NCBI RefSeq assembly: GCF_022788655.1
Contig: NZ_CP084951.1
Span: 2,666,001-2,730,000 of the forward strand
Source of the DNA: Sulfitobacter indolifex
Lineage (GTDB): Bacteria; Pseudomonadota; Alphaproteobacteria; Rhodobacterales; Rhodobacteraceae
Reading direction: 5' to 3'
Length of the DNA stretch: 64,000 bases
Made by a program: the position numbers and the translations under genes. The stretch's first letter is position 1. Each line of letters begins with the position of its first letter. The notes under the pieces were generated by a model, which was not told the DNA's origin, did not search any database, and saw nothing but the letters and a program-made list of their open reading frames with translations. Shown here piece by piece: positions 8,506-17,797 of the stretch.

Positions 8506-9500
8506 CCACCTACGCCATCAACGGCCTTGGCCGCATCGGCAAGCTCGCCCTGAAACCGCTGCTGGACCAAGGGGCGCAAATCGCATGGATCAACGACGCC
8601 GTCGGCGACCCAGAGATGCACGCGCATCTGCTGGAGTTCGACACGGTACATGGCCGCTGGCAGGCTGATTTCGCCCATGACGCTGACAGCGTGAGCATCA
8701 ACGGCACCCGCCTGCCCTTCATCGGCACGCGCGACCTGAGCGCGCTGCCGCTCGACGGGGTGGATGTGGTGATCGACTGCACTGGGGTCTTCAAGACCGA
8801 GGCCATGCTCGCCCCCTATTTCGATGCTGGCGTGAAAAAGGTCGTGGTTTCGGCCCCGGTGAAAGACGGCGATGCGGCCAATATCGTCTATGGCGTCAAT
8901 GATGACATCTATGATCCCGCGCGCCACCGGATCGTCACGGCGGCAAGCTGCACGACCAACTGCCTCGCCCCGGTGGTGAAGGTGATCCACGAAGCGCTGC
9001 GGATCAAGCACGGCTCCATCACTACGATCCACGATGTGACCAACACGCAAACCATCGTTGACCGCCCAGCCAAAGATCTGCGCCGCGCACGCTCGGCCCT
9101 GAACTCGCTGATCCCCACGACCACCGGCAGCGCCACAGCGATTACGCTGATCTACCCCGAACTCAAAGGCCGTTTGAACGGCCATGCGGTGCGGGTGCCG
9201 TTGCTCAACGCCTCATTGACCGATTGCGTGTTCGAGGTAGAGCGTGAAACGACGGTGAAAGAGGTAAACGCCCTGTTCAAAGCCGCAGCCGAAGGGGAGT
9301 TGAAGGACATCCTTGGCTATGAGGAGCGCCCGCTCGTCTCAGCTGATTATACCAACGACACGCGCTCAAGCATCATCGACGCGCCCTCTACCGTGGTGGT
9401 GAATGGCACGCAGGTGAAAATCTACGCATGGTACGACAATGAAATGGGCTATGCGCACCGTTTGGTTGACGTAGCGCTGATGGTCGGGGCAAGTCTGTGA
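8502..9500 (+). CDS. ArsJ-associated glyceraldehyde-3-phosphate dehydrogenase
   Basis: 332-residue GAPDH with NAD-binding GLGRIGK at the N-terminus and the catalytic Cys in ASCTTNC. Context is decisive: it sits between an ArsR-ArsC fusion and arsJ, overlapping both by four bases. In this arrangement the enzyme uses arsenate instead of phosphate to make 1-arseno-3-phosphoglycerate, the substrate exported by ArsJ. It may or may not also act in central glycolysis. Translation is probably coupled to both neighbours. Confidence 0.92.
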   Translation: MTTYAINGLGRIGKLALKPLLDQGAQIAWINDAVGDPEMHAHLLEFDTVHGRWQADFAHDADSVSINGTRLPFIGTRDLSALPLDGVDVVIDCTGVFKTEAMLAPYFDAGVKKVVVSAPVKDGDAANIVYGVNDDIYDPARHRIVTAASCTTNCLAPVVKVIHEALRIKHGSITTIHDVTNTQTIVDRPAKDLRRARSALNSLIPTTTGSATAITLIYPELKGRLNGHAVRVPLLNASLTDCVFEVERETTVKEVNALFKAAAEGELKDILGYEERPLVSADYTNDTRSSIIDAPSTVVVNGTQVKIYAWYDNEMGYAHRLVDVALMVGASL

Positions 9501-10759
9501 GCCAGAGCGCGACCCGCCCCGAGGGGCTTTCGGCCTATATCGCGGTCACGGCGGCCTATTGGGCCTTTATGCTGACCGACGGCGCGTTGCGCATGTTGGT
9601 GCTGCTGCACTTTCACCGGCTTGGCTTTTCGCCCGTGCAACTGGCCTATCTCTTTGTGCTTTATGAGATCGCGGGCGTTGTTACCAACCTTTGCGCGGGC
9701 TGGATCGCGGCGCGGTTCGGGCTGGCCTCGACGCTTTATGCGGGGCTGGGCTTGCAGATCGTGGCGCTGCTGGCGCTGGCGCAGCTTGATCCGTCTTGGG
9801 CGGTCGGTGCCTCGGTGGTGTTCGTCATGTTGGTGCAAGGGGCGAGCGGGGTGGCCAAGGATTTGGCCAAAATGTCTTCTAAATCCGCCGTCAAGCTGCT
9901 TGCCCCGGCTGAGGGTGGCGGGTTGTTCCGCTGGGTGGCGCTGCTGACCGGGTCCAAGAACATGGTTAAGGGTCTGGGCTTCCTGTTGGGGGCCGCGTTG
10001 CTGGCCACGCTCGGCTTTGTCTGGGCCGTGCTGGGCATGGCGGCAATCCTTGCGCTGATCCTGATCGCCGTACTGACCGCCATGCCGCCCGGTCTGCCCA
10101 AGGGCCGCAAGGGCGCGAAGTTCTCCGAAGTCTTCTCCAAATCCGCCAATGTGAACTGGCTGAGCGCGGCAAGGGTGTTTCTGTTTGGCGCGCGGGATGT
10201 TTGGTTCGTGGTGGGCATCCCCATCTACTTTTACGCGATCCTGTCGGACGGCACGGAAGAAAGCAACCGCGCGGCGTTCTTCATGATCGGCACCTTCATG
10301 GCGGTCTGGGTGATCCTTTATGGCTTGGTGCAGATCTATGCGCCGCGCTTGTTACGCGCCAAATCCCGACCTGCGGGTGAGTTGGTCTTAGCCGCGAAGG
10401 GCTGGGCGTGGGCATTGGTCGCCGTGCCTGCGGCGCTGACACTCGCCGCGCTGTTTAGCGACGGACCGCAGGACTGGCTGACCGCCACACTGGTCATCGG
10501 CCTGCTGGCCTTTGGCGCGGTCTTTGCGGTGAACTCTTCCCTGCACTCCTACCTCATCCTGTCCTTCACCAAGGCCGAGCGGGTGACGATGGATGTGGGG
10601 TTCTACTACATGGCCAATGCCGCCGGGCGGCTGTTGGGCACGTTGATGTCGGGGCTGAGCTATCAAATCGGTGGGCTGCCCCTGATGCTGGGGGCGGCGG
10701 CGATCATGGTGGCCCTGTCGGCGCTGTTGGTCGGATTCTTGAAACCCGACCAGAACTAA
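9497..10759 (+). CDS. arsJ: Organoarsenical efflux MFS transporter ArsJ
   Basis: 420-residue major-facilitator protein with about 12 hydrophobic helices. It exports 1-arseno-3-phosphoglycerate, which hydrolyses outside to arsenate and 3-phosphoglycerate, giving arsenate resistance together with the upstream GAPDH. The call rests on fixed gene order with the GAPDH and on family-like segments such as [21 protein letters not shown] near residue 115. It starts with GTG inside the stop of the preceding gene (GTGA overlap). It converges on the mannitol dehydrogenase gene with seven bases between stops. Confidence 0.92.
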   Translation: MSQSATRPEGLSAYIAVTAAYWAFMLTDGALRMLVLLHFHRLGFSPVQLAYLFVLYEIAGVVTNLCAGWIAARFGLASTLYAGLGLQIVALLALAQLDPSWAVGASVVFVMLVQGASGVAKDLAKMSSKSAVKLLAPAEGGGLFRWVALLTGSKNMVKGLGFLLGAALLATLGFVWAVLGMAAILALILIAVLTAMPPGLPKGRKGAKFSEVFSKSANVNWLSAARVFLFGARDVWFVVGIPIYFYAILSDGTEESNRAAFFMIGTFMAVWVILYGLVQIYAPRLLRAKSRPAGELVLAAKGWAWALVAVPAALTLAALFSDGPQDWLTATLVIGLLAFGAVFAVNSSLHSYLILSFTKAERVTMDVGFYYMANAAGRLLGTLMSGLSYQIGGLPLMLGAAAIMVALSALLVGFLKPDQN

Positions 10760-10766
10760 TTGAGGG

Positions 10767-12272
10767 TCACCCTGCTTTGCTGGCGCGACCGTTGCTTTGA
10801 TCGACCTGCGCATAGGCGTTCATCGCCGCAACTGCGCCCGCGTCCCAGATCAGCGTGAGCCAAGCAACAAAAGCATCACGGAAGGCTTCGGCCTGCGCCA
10901 GATCACCGTAAAGGCGGTCCTGCTCTAGCCACGCTTCGGGCCGTTCTCGCGCGGCCTGCGCCACGGATTGCAACTCATCCCATATCGGGTCATTCGCCAC
11001 GATCTCGCTGCCGTTTTCGCGCGTGCCGGCACACATCCGCGCCCAGAGTGCTTCGACCAAGGCCAAGCCGGTGACTGAACGCCCCGCCGCCAGTTGATCC
11101 CGCAAGATCGGCAGAACAAACCCCGTGTGCCGTGCAGAACCATCAAATGCGACGCGGCGCGTCGTGTCGACGATGCGCGGGTTCGAGAACCGCTGCTCGA
11201 TCAACTCAAGGTATGCCAGTGGCGTCATGCCGGGCACCGGGGCGACTGTCTGGGTGATCTCTTCGGCCTGCACGCGGTGGAACATCGCGCGGATCGCCGG
11301 ATGCGCCATAGTGGCCGAAATCGTCTCGATCCCCAGCACCTCACCGACATTGGCCAAAACCTGATGGCCCGCGTTGAGGATGCGAATTTTCATCTTCTCA
11401 TAGGCATGCACATCGTCCGAGAAGGTGGCCCCCACCTGATCCCAATTGGGGCGGCCTGCGCAGAAATCGTCTTCGATCACCCATTGGCGGAAGGCTTCAT
11501 GCGTCACCGGAGCCGCGTCGTTCACGCCAAACTCCCGCGCCTGCGCAATCTCGGCAGGGCCGGTGGCCGGAGCGATGCAATCGACCATGGAGTTGGGGAA
11601 ACTGGCGTTCGCTTCGATCCAATCGGCCAGCGCCGGGTCGGACAGCCGCGCGAGGAAAACGATCGCTTGGCGCAGGATATCACCATTGCCTTGCAGGTTG
11701 TCGCAGCTCAGCCCGGTGAACGGCCCCTGCCCGGCATCGCGCCGCAGACGGAGTGCGGCGACAATGGCCCCAAAGGCCGTGCGCGGGGTTTCAGGGTTCG
11801 CTGCGTCATGGACGATATCAGCGTGGCCCGCATCAAAGCCTTTGCTCACCGGATCAATGTAATAGCCGCTTTCGGTCACCGTCAGCCCGACGATGCGAAT
11901 GGCCGGATCAGCCATGGCACGGATCAACGCGCCGTTACCCTCTTCGATGGGGAGGTAGTCGATCATGGAGCCCACGACCTCAGCCGAGGTTTGCGCCGGG
12001 TCGAGTTCAATCAGCGTTGTCAGGCAATCCTGCGCCAAAAGCTTCTCGCGCATCGCCGCATCATAGGGGCGCACGCCAGCGCCAAGGATCGCCCAATCAT
12101 GTGCCTGCCCGTTCTGCATCAAACGGTGCAGATACCACGCCTGATGCGCACGGTGGAAATTGCCCACGCCGATATGCACGATGCCGGGCGTCAGGGCGCT
12201 GCGATCATAGGTGGGGCGTGCGATGTCGAGATCGCCGAGCGTCGCGTTTGAGAGGTCTACCAATTTATCCAT
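10767..12272 (-). CDS. mtlK: Mannitol/polyol 2-dehydrogenase
   Basis: About 501 residues, standard for the long-chain mannitol dehydrogenase family. It oxidises D-mannitol (and often D-sorbitol or arabitol) to the 2-keto sugar, here fructose. The N-terminal Rossmann region reads GIVHIGVGNFHRAHQA, and the catalytic-domain lysine region is MKIRILNAGHQ. ATG 12272 is chosen over ATG 12281 because AAGGA then has proper spacing. It is the distal gene of the polyol ABC transporter operon, the order smoEFGK-mtlK known from Rhodobacter. The product fructose could be used by the kinase at 21872. Confidence 0.92.
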   Translation of the reverse strand: MDKLVDLSNATLGDLDIARPTYDRSALTPGIVHIGVGNFHRAHQAWYLHRLMQNGQAHDWAILGAGVRPYDAAMREKLLAQDCLTTLIELDPAQTSAEVVGSMIDYLPIEEGNGALIRAMADPAIRIVGLTVTESGYYIDPVSKGFDAGHADIVHDAANPETPRTAFGAIVAALRLRRDAGQGPFTGLSCDNLQGNGDILRQAIVFLARLSDPALADWIEANASFPNSMVDCIAPATGPAEIAQAREFGVNDAAPVTHEAFRQWVIEDDFCAGRPNWDQVGATFSDDVHAYEKMKIRILNAGHQVLANVGEVLGIETISATMAHPAIRAMFHRVQAEEITQTVAPVPGMTPLAYLELIEQRFSNPRIVDTTRRVAFDGSARHTGFVLPILRDQLAAGRSVTGLALVEALWARMCAGTRENGSEIVANDPIWDELQSVAQAARERPEAWLEQDRLYGDLAQAEAFRDAFVAWLTLIWDAGAVAAMNAYAQVDQSNGRASKAG

Positions 12273-12344
12273 GATCCACATCCTTGTAGGGCCGCGCACC
12301 GGGGAAAGGGTGCGGGGGTCGGCCTGTCGTTCCTGCCGCTTGCA

Positions 12345-13349
12345 TTACTCGACCCGAAGGCCTTGCGAATCGAAACGGTGCAGCTTGTCCGCCTGCGGGG
12401 TGAGGAAAATCCGGTCGCCATGTTTCACCGGCAGCTCCCCATCCACGCGCACGGTCATCGCGTCACAGCCCGCGACACCGTGGATGTGCAAGAAGGTGTC
12501 AGAACCCAGATGCTCGGCCACGCCGATGGTGCCCTCCCACGCGCCCTCGGTCGTGGAGACGTCAAAATGCTCGGGCCGGATGCCGATGGTTGGCGCGCCG
12601 CGCGCTTCGGCTTCGGCACCTTTGATGAGGTTCATCTTGGGCGAGCCGATGAAACCCGCGACGAATTCATTGCGCGGCTTGTAGTAAAGCTCCAGCGGGG
12701 TGCCGACCTGTTCGATATAGCCTGCGCGCAGCACGACGATCTTATCGGCCATGGTCATCGCTTCGACCTGATCGTGGGTGACGTAGATCATCGTCGTGGC
12801 CAGCCGCTTGTGCAGCTCGCTGATTTCCAGACGCATCCCCACCCGCAGCGCGGCGTCGAGGTTCGACAGTGGCTCGTCGAACAGGAACGCCGACGGCTCC
12901 CGCACGATGGCACGGCCAATGGCCACACGCTGGCGCTGGCCGCCTGACAGTTGGCCCGGACGACGGTCAAGGTAGTCGGTCAAGTTCAGCGCTTTGGCAG
13001 CCGCTTCGATCCGACGGTTCTGTTCATCCGCAGGCAGCCCAGCCATCTTCATTGGAAAGGCGATGTTTTTGCGCACCGACATATGCGGGTAAAGCGCGTA
13101 GGATTGGAACACCATAGCCAGTCCGCGTTTCGCGGGCGGCACATGGGTCGCATCCGTGCCGTCGATGTCGATGTGGCCCGAGGTGATATCCTCCAACCCC
13201 GCGATCAGCCGCAGCAATGTGGATTTCCCGCAACCCGAGGGGCCGACGAAGACGGTGAATTCGCCGTCTTCGATGGTCAGGTCAAGGGGCGGAATGACCT
13301 GCACGTCGCCGAAGCTTTTGGAAACCTGATTGAGTTTGATTTGTCCCAT
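12345..13349 (-). CDS. smoK: Polyol ABC transporter ATP-binding protein (MalK/UgpC type)
   Basis: 334-residue ATPase of the carbohydrate-uptake CUT1 class. Walker [10 protein letters not shown] near residue 36, signature LSGGQRQR near 134, Walker [13 protein letters not shown] near 155, H-loop TMIYVTHDQ, and a C-terminal OB-type regulatory domain (IGIRPEHF). It energises the SmoEFG permease for sorbitol or mannitol. It lies 15 bp downstream of the second permease gene and upstream of mtlK. Confidence 0.93.
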   Translation of the reverse strand: MGQIKLNQVSKSFGDVQVIPPLDLTIEDGEFTVFVGPSGCGKSTLLRLIAGLEDITSGHIDIDGTDATHVPPAKRGLAMVFQSYALYPHMSVRKNIAFPMKMAGLPADEQNRRIEAAAKALNLTDYLDRRPGQLSGGQRQRVAIGRAIVREPSAFLFDEPLSNLDAALRVGMRLEISELHKRLATTMIYVTHDQVEAMTMADKIVVLRAGYIEQVGTPLELYYKPRNEFVAGFIGSPKMNLIKGAEAEARGAPTIGIRPEHFDVSTTEGAWEGTIGVAEHLGSDTFLHIHGVAGCDAMTVRVDGELPVKHGDRIFLTPQADKLHRFDSQGLRVE

Positions 13350-13364
13350 GTGACTGTCCCTTAC

Positions 13365-14195
13365 TTACTTGACTGCGCCGAATGTCAGGCCGCTGACAAG
13401 CTGCTTCTGGCTGAACCAGCCGAGGATGAGGATTGGCGCGATGGCCATGGTGGAGGCCGCGCTGAGTTTCGCGTAGAAAAGGCCTTCGGGGCTGGAATAG
13501 CTCGCGATAAAGGCGGTGAGCGGTGCGGCCTTGGCCGCGGTGAGGTTGAGCGTCCAGAAGGCTTCGTTCCATGCGAGGATGAAGTTCAGCAAGAGCGTGG
13601 AGGCAATGCCGGGGATCGCCATCGGCGTGAGGACATAGAGCACCTCTTCACGCAGGCCCGCCCCATCCATCCGTGCCGCTTCCAAGATTTCACCGGGGAT
13701 TTCGCGGAAGTAGGTGTAGAGCATCCAGACGATGATCGGCAGGTTGATCAGCATCAAGATGATGACCAAAGCGATCTTGCTGTCGAGCACGCCAAACTGG
13801 ATGCAGAGCAGGTAAATCGGGTAGAGCACGCCAACCGCTGGCAGCATCTTGGTCGAGAGCATCCAAAGCAGGATGTCCTTGGTCCGCTTGCCAGGCACAA
13901 AGGCCATCGACCATGCGGCAGGCACCGCGATCAAGATGCCAAGAACAGTCGAGCCCCCGGCGATGATGATCGAGTTCCACAAGAAGCGACCGTAGTTGGA
14001 CCGCTCAAGAACCGCCTCGTAGTTGGCCAGCGTCCAATCAAAGCCGAGGAAGATTGGCGGATCGGCGATGGCCTGCGCCTCGGTCTTGAAGCTGGTGAGG
14101 ATGGTCCAAAGGATGGGGAAGAAGATCAGGAAACCGATGCCCCATGCGATGGCCGTGTTGACGATCTTGCGTTGCTTTGTGACTGCGCGTGCCAT
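13365..14195 (-). CDS. smoG: Polyol ABC transporter permease (MalG type)
   Basis: 276-residue inner-membrane subunit with six helices and the EAA loop EAARMDGAGLREEVLYVLTPM, which contacts the ATPase. It forms the heterodimeric channel with the permease encoded just upstream (12-bp gap). The C-terminus ends in LVSGLTFGAVK, a form common in MalG-like polyol permeases. Confidence 0.93.
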   Translation of the reverse strand: MARAVTKQRKIVNTAIAWGIGFLIFFPILWTILTSFKTEAQAIADPPIFLGFDWTLANYEAVLERSNYGRFLWNSIIIAGGSTVLGILIAVPAAWSMAFVPGKRTKDILLWMLSTKMLPAVGVLYPIYLLCIQFGVLDSKIALVIILMLINLPIIVWMLYTYFREIPGEILEAARMDGAGLREEVLYVLTPMAIPGIASTLLLNFILAWNEAFWTLNLTAAKAAPLTAFIASYSSPEGLFYAKLSAASTMAIAPILILGWFSQKQLVSGLTFGAVK

Positions 14196-14207
14196 GATGT
14201 CTCCTCC

Positions 14208-15074
14208 TCAGGCGTCCAGGTTCTTGCCGACGATGCGCATCAAGAAGATGGCAACGATATTGGCGAGAATGATTGCATAGACACCGCCTGCCGATCCGAG
14301 GCCGATGTTCTGGCTTTCCAGCACGCGCTGGAAGATGAGATAGGTCAGTGTTTTGGTCCCAAAGGCACCGCCTGTGGTCACGAAAATCTCCGCAAAGATC
14401 GACAAGAGGAAGATCGTCTGGATCAAGATCACCACGGTGATCGCGCGGCCCAGATGCGGCAGGGTGATATAGGCGAAACGTTTGCTCGCGGGGGCGCCGT
14501 CCATCTCAGCAGCGTCCAACTGCTCGCGGTCAAGCGACTGGATCGCGGTAAGCAGGATCAGCGTCGCAAAGGGCAGCCACTGCCATGACACGATGATAGT
14601 GATCGAGGTCAGCGAGGCTTGGCTCATCCATTGCACCGGGGTCGCCCCGAAGAATTCCCAAAGGTAGGCAAAAAGCCCGTAGTTCGGGTCCATGAACATG
14701 TTCTTCCACACCAGCGCCGAGACGGTGGGCATGACAAAGAAGGGCGCGATCACGAGGATGCGGACAAAGCCCTGCCCCCACATCGGCTGGTTCAGGAGAA
14801 TGGCAAGCACAATGCCAAGGCAAACAGTAATCGCCAGCACACCGCCGACGATAATGAGGGTGGTCATCACCGAGGGCCAGAAGGCGCTCGAGGTGACGAA
14901 ACGCACGTAGTTGTCGAACCCCACCCAGCCCAGATCACCGCCGCGCATCGGCAGGTATTTCTTGAACGAGAAATAGAGCGTCATGGTCAGCGGGATGAGC
15001 ATCCATCCAAGGAGCAAGACCACCGCAGGGGCCATCATCAGGCGTGCCGCTGATCGGGAATGTTGGGTAGCCAT
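14208..15074 (-). CDS. smoF: Polyol ABC transporter permease (MalF type)
   Basis: 288-residue inner-membrane subunit with six predicted helices and the EAA motif DAAEMDGAPASKRFAYITLPHL. The frame is open from 15083, but GGAG directly abuts the first ATG; ATG 15074 has it nine bases upstream and is preferred. It pairs with the MalG-type subunit. A strong stem-loop separates it from the binding-protein gene, which is usually expressed more highly than the membrane subunits. Confidence 0.92.
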   Translation of the reverse strand: MATQHSRSAARLMMAPAVVLLLGWMLIPLTMTLYFSFKKYLPMRGGDLGWVGFDNYVRFVTSSAFWPSVMTTLIIVGGVLAITVCLGIVLAILLNQPMWGQGFVRILVIAPFFVMPTVSALVWKNMFMDPNYGLFAYLWEFFGATPVQWMSQASLTSITIIVSWQWLPFATLILLTAIQSLDREQLDAAEMDGAPASKRFAYITLPHLGRAITVVILIQTIFLLSIFAEIFVTTGGAFGTKTLTYLIFQRVLESQNIGLGSAGGVYAIILANIVAIFLMRIVGKNLDA

Positions 15075-15146
15075 CGGGCACATCTCCTCTGCAGGCGGCG
15101 GATGCCGCGTTTAGGTGAAGGGTATCATATCAGGTGGTGGGGCGGA

Positions 15147-15173
15147 AAAGGGCGGCGGTATCCGCCGCCCTTT
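15147..15173 (-). terminator. Intercistronic GC-rich stem-loop after the binding-protein gene
   Basis: Twelve-base-pair stem AAAGGGCGGCGG / CCGCCGCCCTTT with a three-base loop, followed on the minus strand by TTTTCC counting the stem end. It lies between smoE and smoF. It may act as a partial terminator or protect the 3' end of the binding-protein message. Confidence 0.7.
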
Positions 15174-15192
15174 GTGCCGATGAAGCGGCGGC

Positions 15193-16497
15193 TTAGCGGT
15201 AGCCGGCGGCTTCCATTGCGTCATTGGTCAGGGCTTGTGCCTTCTCAAGCGCCTCTTCGACGGTCTGTTGACCGGCATAGGCGGCAGAGAACTCTTGGCT
15301 CACGTCTGTCGCGATGCCCGCAAACTCAGGGATCGCCGCGAACTGAACACCGACATAAGGCGTCGGATCAACGGTGGAGTTCTCAGGATCAGCCGAAAGG
15401 ATCGAGTCGAGCGTCATCTGTGCGAAGGGCACTTTCTGGTACTCGGGGTTCTCATAAAGCGACTTGCGCGCGCCGGGAGGGACGTTTGCCCAACCTTCGT
15501 TCTCGGCAACCAATTCGATATAGTCTTTCGAGGTGGCCCATTCGATGAACTCTTTCGCGGCATCTTCTTTCTGAGTGCCCGCCGGGATCGCCAGCGCCCA
15601 TGCCCAGAGCCAGTTGGAACGTTTGCCAAGACCTGTGTCCGGTGCCAGCGCAAAACCAACCTTGTCGGCCACGGTGGAATCTTCACCGTTGGTCACGAAG
15701 GACGCTGCCACTGTGGCGTCGATCCACATGCCGCATTTGCCCTGCTGGAACATCGAGAGGTTCTCGTTGAAGCCGTTGGAGGCGTAGCCCGCCGGGCCGC
15801 TTTCATCCATCAAGTCTTTGTAAAAGTTAATCGTGTTGGCCCAAGCCTCGGTGTCGAACTGGGCGTTCCAGTCTTCGTCGAACCAGCGCGCACCGAAGGA
15901 GTTGGACATCGCCGTGATCAACGCGCCGCCCTCGCCCCAACCGGCCTTGCCGCGCAGGCAGATGCCGTTGATGTCGTTTTCACGGTCGGTCATGGCAGCC
16001 GCGGCTTCGCGGATGAATTCCCATGTCGGGTCTTTCGGCATTTCCATGCCGGCTTTCTCCATCAGGTCCGTGCGGTACATGATCATGGAGCTTTCGCCAT
16101 AGAAAGGTGCGGCGTAAAGCGTGCCTTCGTGGCTCAGACCACCGGCCATGGCGGGCAGGATATCGTCTGCGTCATAGTCCTCGCTGAGGTCGTCCAGCGG
16201 CACCAGCCAGCCGTTCGCCCCCCAGATCGGCGTTTCATACATGCCGATGGTCATGATGTCGAAAGAGCCGCCCTTGGTCGAGATGTCGGTGGTGACGCGC
16301 TGGCGCAGCACGTTTTCTTCCAACGTGACCCACTCCACTTCGTGGCCGGTCTCTTCGGTGAATTTGTCGGTGTAGCCTTGCATGCGGATCATATCGCCGT
16401 TGTTCACGGTGGCGATGGTGATCGTTTCGGCAAAAGCGCCGCCGCCCATGATCAAGGACATGGCCGTCGCGGCTTGCAATGATTTATTCGAGAACAT
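15193..16497 (-). CDS. smoE: Polyol ABC transporter substrate-binding protein
   Basis: 434-residue periplasmic solute-binding protein of the MalE/UgpB class (SBP family 1), with a signal peptide cleaved near GGAFAETITIA. Segments such as MIMYRTDLMEKAG and GICLRGKAGWGEGGA are typical of the sorbitol/mannitol-binding branch. It captures the polyol and delivers it to SmoFG. It is the first gene of the operon; a palindromic candidate operator lies about 70 bp upstream. Confidence 0.93.
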   Translation of the reverse strand: MFSNKSLQAATAMSLIMGGGAFAETITIATVNNGDMIRMQGYTDKFTEETGHEVEWVTLEENVLRQRVTTDISTKGGSFDIMTIGMYETPIWGANGWLVPLDDLSEDYDADDILPAMAGGLSHEGTLYAAPFYGESSMIMYRTDLMEKAGMEMPKDPTWEFIREAAAAMTDRENDINGICLRGKAGWGEGGALITAMSNSFGARWFDEDWNAQFDTEAWANTINFYKDLMDESGPAGYASNGFNENLSMFQQGKCGMWIDATVAASFVTNGEDSTVADKVGFALAPDTGLGKRSNWLWAWALAIPAGTQKEDAAKEFIEWATSKDYIELVAENEGWANVPPGARKSLYENPEYQKVPFAQMTLDSILSADPENSTVDPTPYVGVQFAAIPEFAGIATDVSQEFSAAYAGQQTVEEALEKAQALTNDAMEAAGYR

Positions 16498-16566
16498 CGA
16501 TAGTTCCTCCCTCTATAGATGATGAAGCAAGACTAGCGATCCACATAACGCGCAGTCAACTTAAAT

Positions 16567-16580
16567 TTTACGCGCGTTAA
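16567..16580. promoter_or_regulatory. Putative LacI-family operator upstream of smoE
   Basis: TTTACGCGCGTTAA is a 14-base palindrome with one mismatched pair and a central CG, the usual architecture of LacI-family sites. The half TTTACGC recurs as part of TTTACGCGCG in front of the lacI-type gene (17667-17680), which supports binding by that regulator. Confidence 0.6.
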
Positions 16581-16612
16581 TTAATTTTGAGGCAACTTGC
16601 GAACTCAAGGGG

Positions 16613-17644
16613 TTACGCAGAGGCCCGCATCACCAGCTTGCCCTCAAATAACGTCTCTTCTCGTTCAGACAGTCGCGTTTCGCTTTCGATAATCCGGAAC
16701 AAGGTGCTGGCCGCACGATTCGCGATGGCGCCATAATCCTGTGCGATGGTGGTCAGCGGCGGGCAGGTGTAGCGCGAGAACGGGTGGTCATCCTGCCCCG
16801 CGATCCGCATGGTGCAATCCTTGCCGTGGCCAACCCGCAGACCCAGCTCATACGCCGCCGATAGCATCCCGATGGCCAACCGGTCGTTCGAGCACAGCAC
16901 TGTATCCGTCTCAAACGCCCCTGCTGAAATCAGCTTCCCGCCCTCGGTCGCGCCAATCTCTTCGAAATTCCATCCCTCGCCCGGCACTTGATGGATATGC
17001 GGTGCAAAACCGTGCCGCTCCATCGCCTCAAGATAAGCCTGACGGCGCTTATTGGCATTGGGGTTGCTGGGGGTTCTCATCTCGAAAAAGCAGGGCGGCT
17101 CTCCGCTGCGGCACAGATATTCGACGATCAATTCGACACTTTGAAAGTTATCAGTCCCGACGAAAGCCTCGCAAGCCCCTTCGACAGTCGCGTCAAATGT
17201 GACCACGGGCACGTCCTTACAGAAGCGCTCAATCGCCCCTCGGTCTGAGGCCTTGCCGAACGGCGCCAACAGCACGCCCGCAGGTTTCAGCGCCCGAAGC
17301 GAGTCCAGATTGGCCCGTTCCTGCGCCGGGTTGCCGTGCGAACTGAGCAAGATCGGGCTATACCCTGCAGCCAGACAGGCCAGCTCCACCTCGCGGCCAA
17401 TCTCGGAAAAGAACGGGTCCGCGAGGTTGGGCACGACAACGCCGATGTTGCGGGTTTTGCGGCGGTTCTGGTTCACGGCATAGACGTTGGGGCGATAGTC
17501 ATGCTGGCTCAGCGCCGTCTCGATCCGCTCTCGGGTAGAACGGCGCACGCTGTCGGGATCGTTAAAGTATTTCGACAGCGTGGGCCGGGAAATGCCACTT
17601 ACTGCGGCAAATTCCTCCATATTGCGGATCTTCTGCTGGCCCAT
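16613..17644 (-). CDS. LacI-family transcriptional regulator of the polyol operon
   Basis: 343 residues. N-terminal HTH (about 8-27, EFAAVSGISRPTLSKYFND) and hinge, followed by a periplasmic-binding-protein-like effector domain (VVVPNLADPFFSEIGREVE). It probably represses the adjacent smoEFGK-mtlK operon and its own gene until a polyol or sugar is bound. The HTH recognition helix (SRPTLSKYFND) differs from the usual TVSRVLN wording. GGAGG precedes the start. Its gene lies just upstream of smoE on the same strand. Confidence 0.9.
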   Translation of the reverse strand: MGQQKIRNMEEFAAVSGISRPTLSKYFNDPDSVRRSTRERIETALSQHDYRPNVYAVNQNRRKTRNIGVVVPNLADPFFSEIGREVELACLAAGYSPILLSSHGNPAQERANLDSLRALKPAGVLLAPFGKASDRGAIERFCKDVPVVTFDATVEGACEAFVGTDNFQSVELIVEYLCRSGEPPCFFEMRTPSNPNANKRRQAYLEAMERHGFAPHIHQVPGEGWNFEEIGATEGGKLISAGAFETDTVLCSNDRLAIGMLSAAYELGLRVGHGKDCTMRIAGQDDHPFSRYTCPPLTTIAQDYGAIANRAASTLFRIIESETRLSEREETLFEGKLVMRASA

Positions 17645-17666
17645 CTTAACCCTCCCTTGACGAAAC

Positions 17667-17680
17667 GCTGCGCGCGTAAA
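17667..17680. promoter_or_regulatory. Putative LacI-family operator upstream of the lacI-type gene
   Basis: On the minus strand the site reads TTTACGCGCGCAGC: the left half TTTACGC and the central CGCG match the site at 16567, while the right half is degenerate. It lies 23 bp upstream of the regulator start codon, as expected for autoregulation. Confidence 0.5.
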
Positions 17681-17739
17681 CTAAAGTCAATATAGGGATA
17701 AGTTTGCTTAGCCAGCAAGAGCGTTGATTGCGGCAGGCC

Positions 17740-17767
17740 TTTCACAGCTCAGGCATCACCTGTGAAA
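17740..17767. repeat. Inverted repeat downstream of eda
   Basis: TTTCACAG and CTGTGAAA, separated by 12 bases, lie about 30 bp after the eda stop. They can form a stem at the end of the zwf-edd-eda transcript. There is no T-run after it, so a terminator function is only a guess. Confidence 0.35.
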
Positions 17768-17797
17768 AACCGCCGCTTGCCCCTGCCCCCGACGGAT

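Noticed and set aside
8379..9185. Minus-strand frame of 268 codons
   Set aside because: Antisense to the GAPDH and fusion genes; no protein features.
11094..12251. Plus-strand frame of 385 codons
   Set aside because: Antisense to mannitol dehydrogenase.
12951..14588. Plus-strand frame of 545 codons
   Set aside because: It lies antisense to the polyol ATPase and permease genes, which have complete domains. The translation is rich in Asp, His, Arg and Gly without any family motif, as expected for the reverse complement of high-GC genes.
15235..16482. Plus-strand frame of 415 codons
   Set aside because: Antisense to the solute-binding protein gene; no motif of its own.
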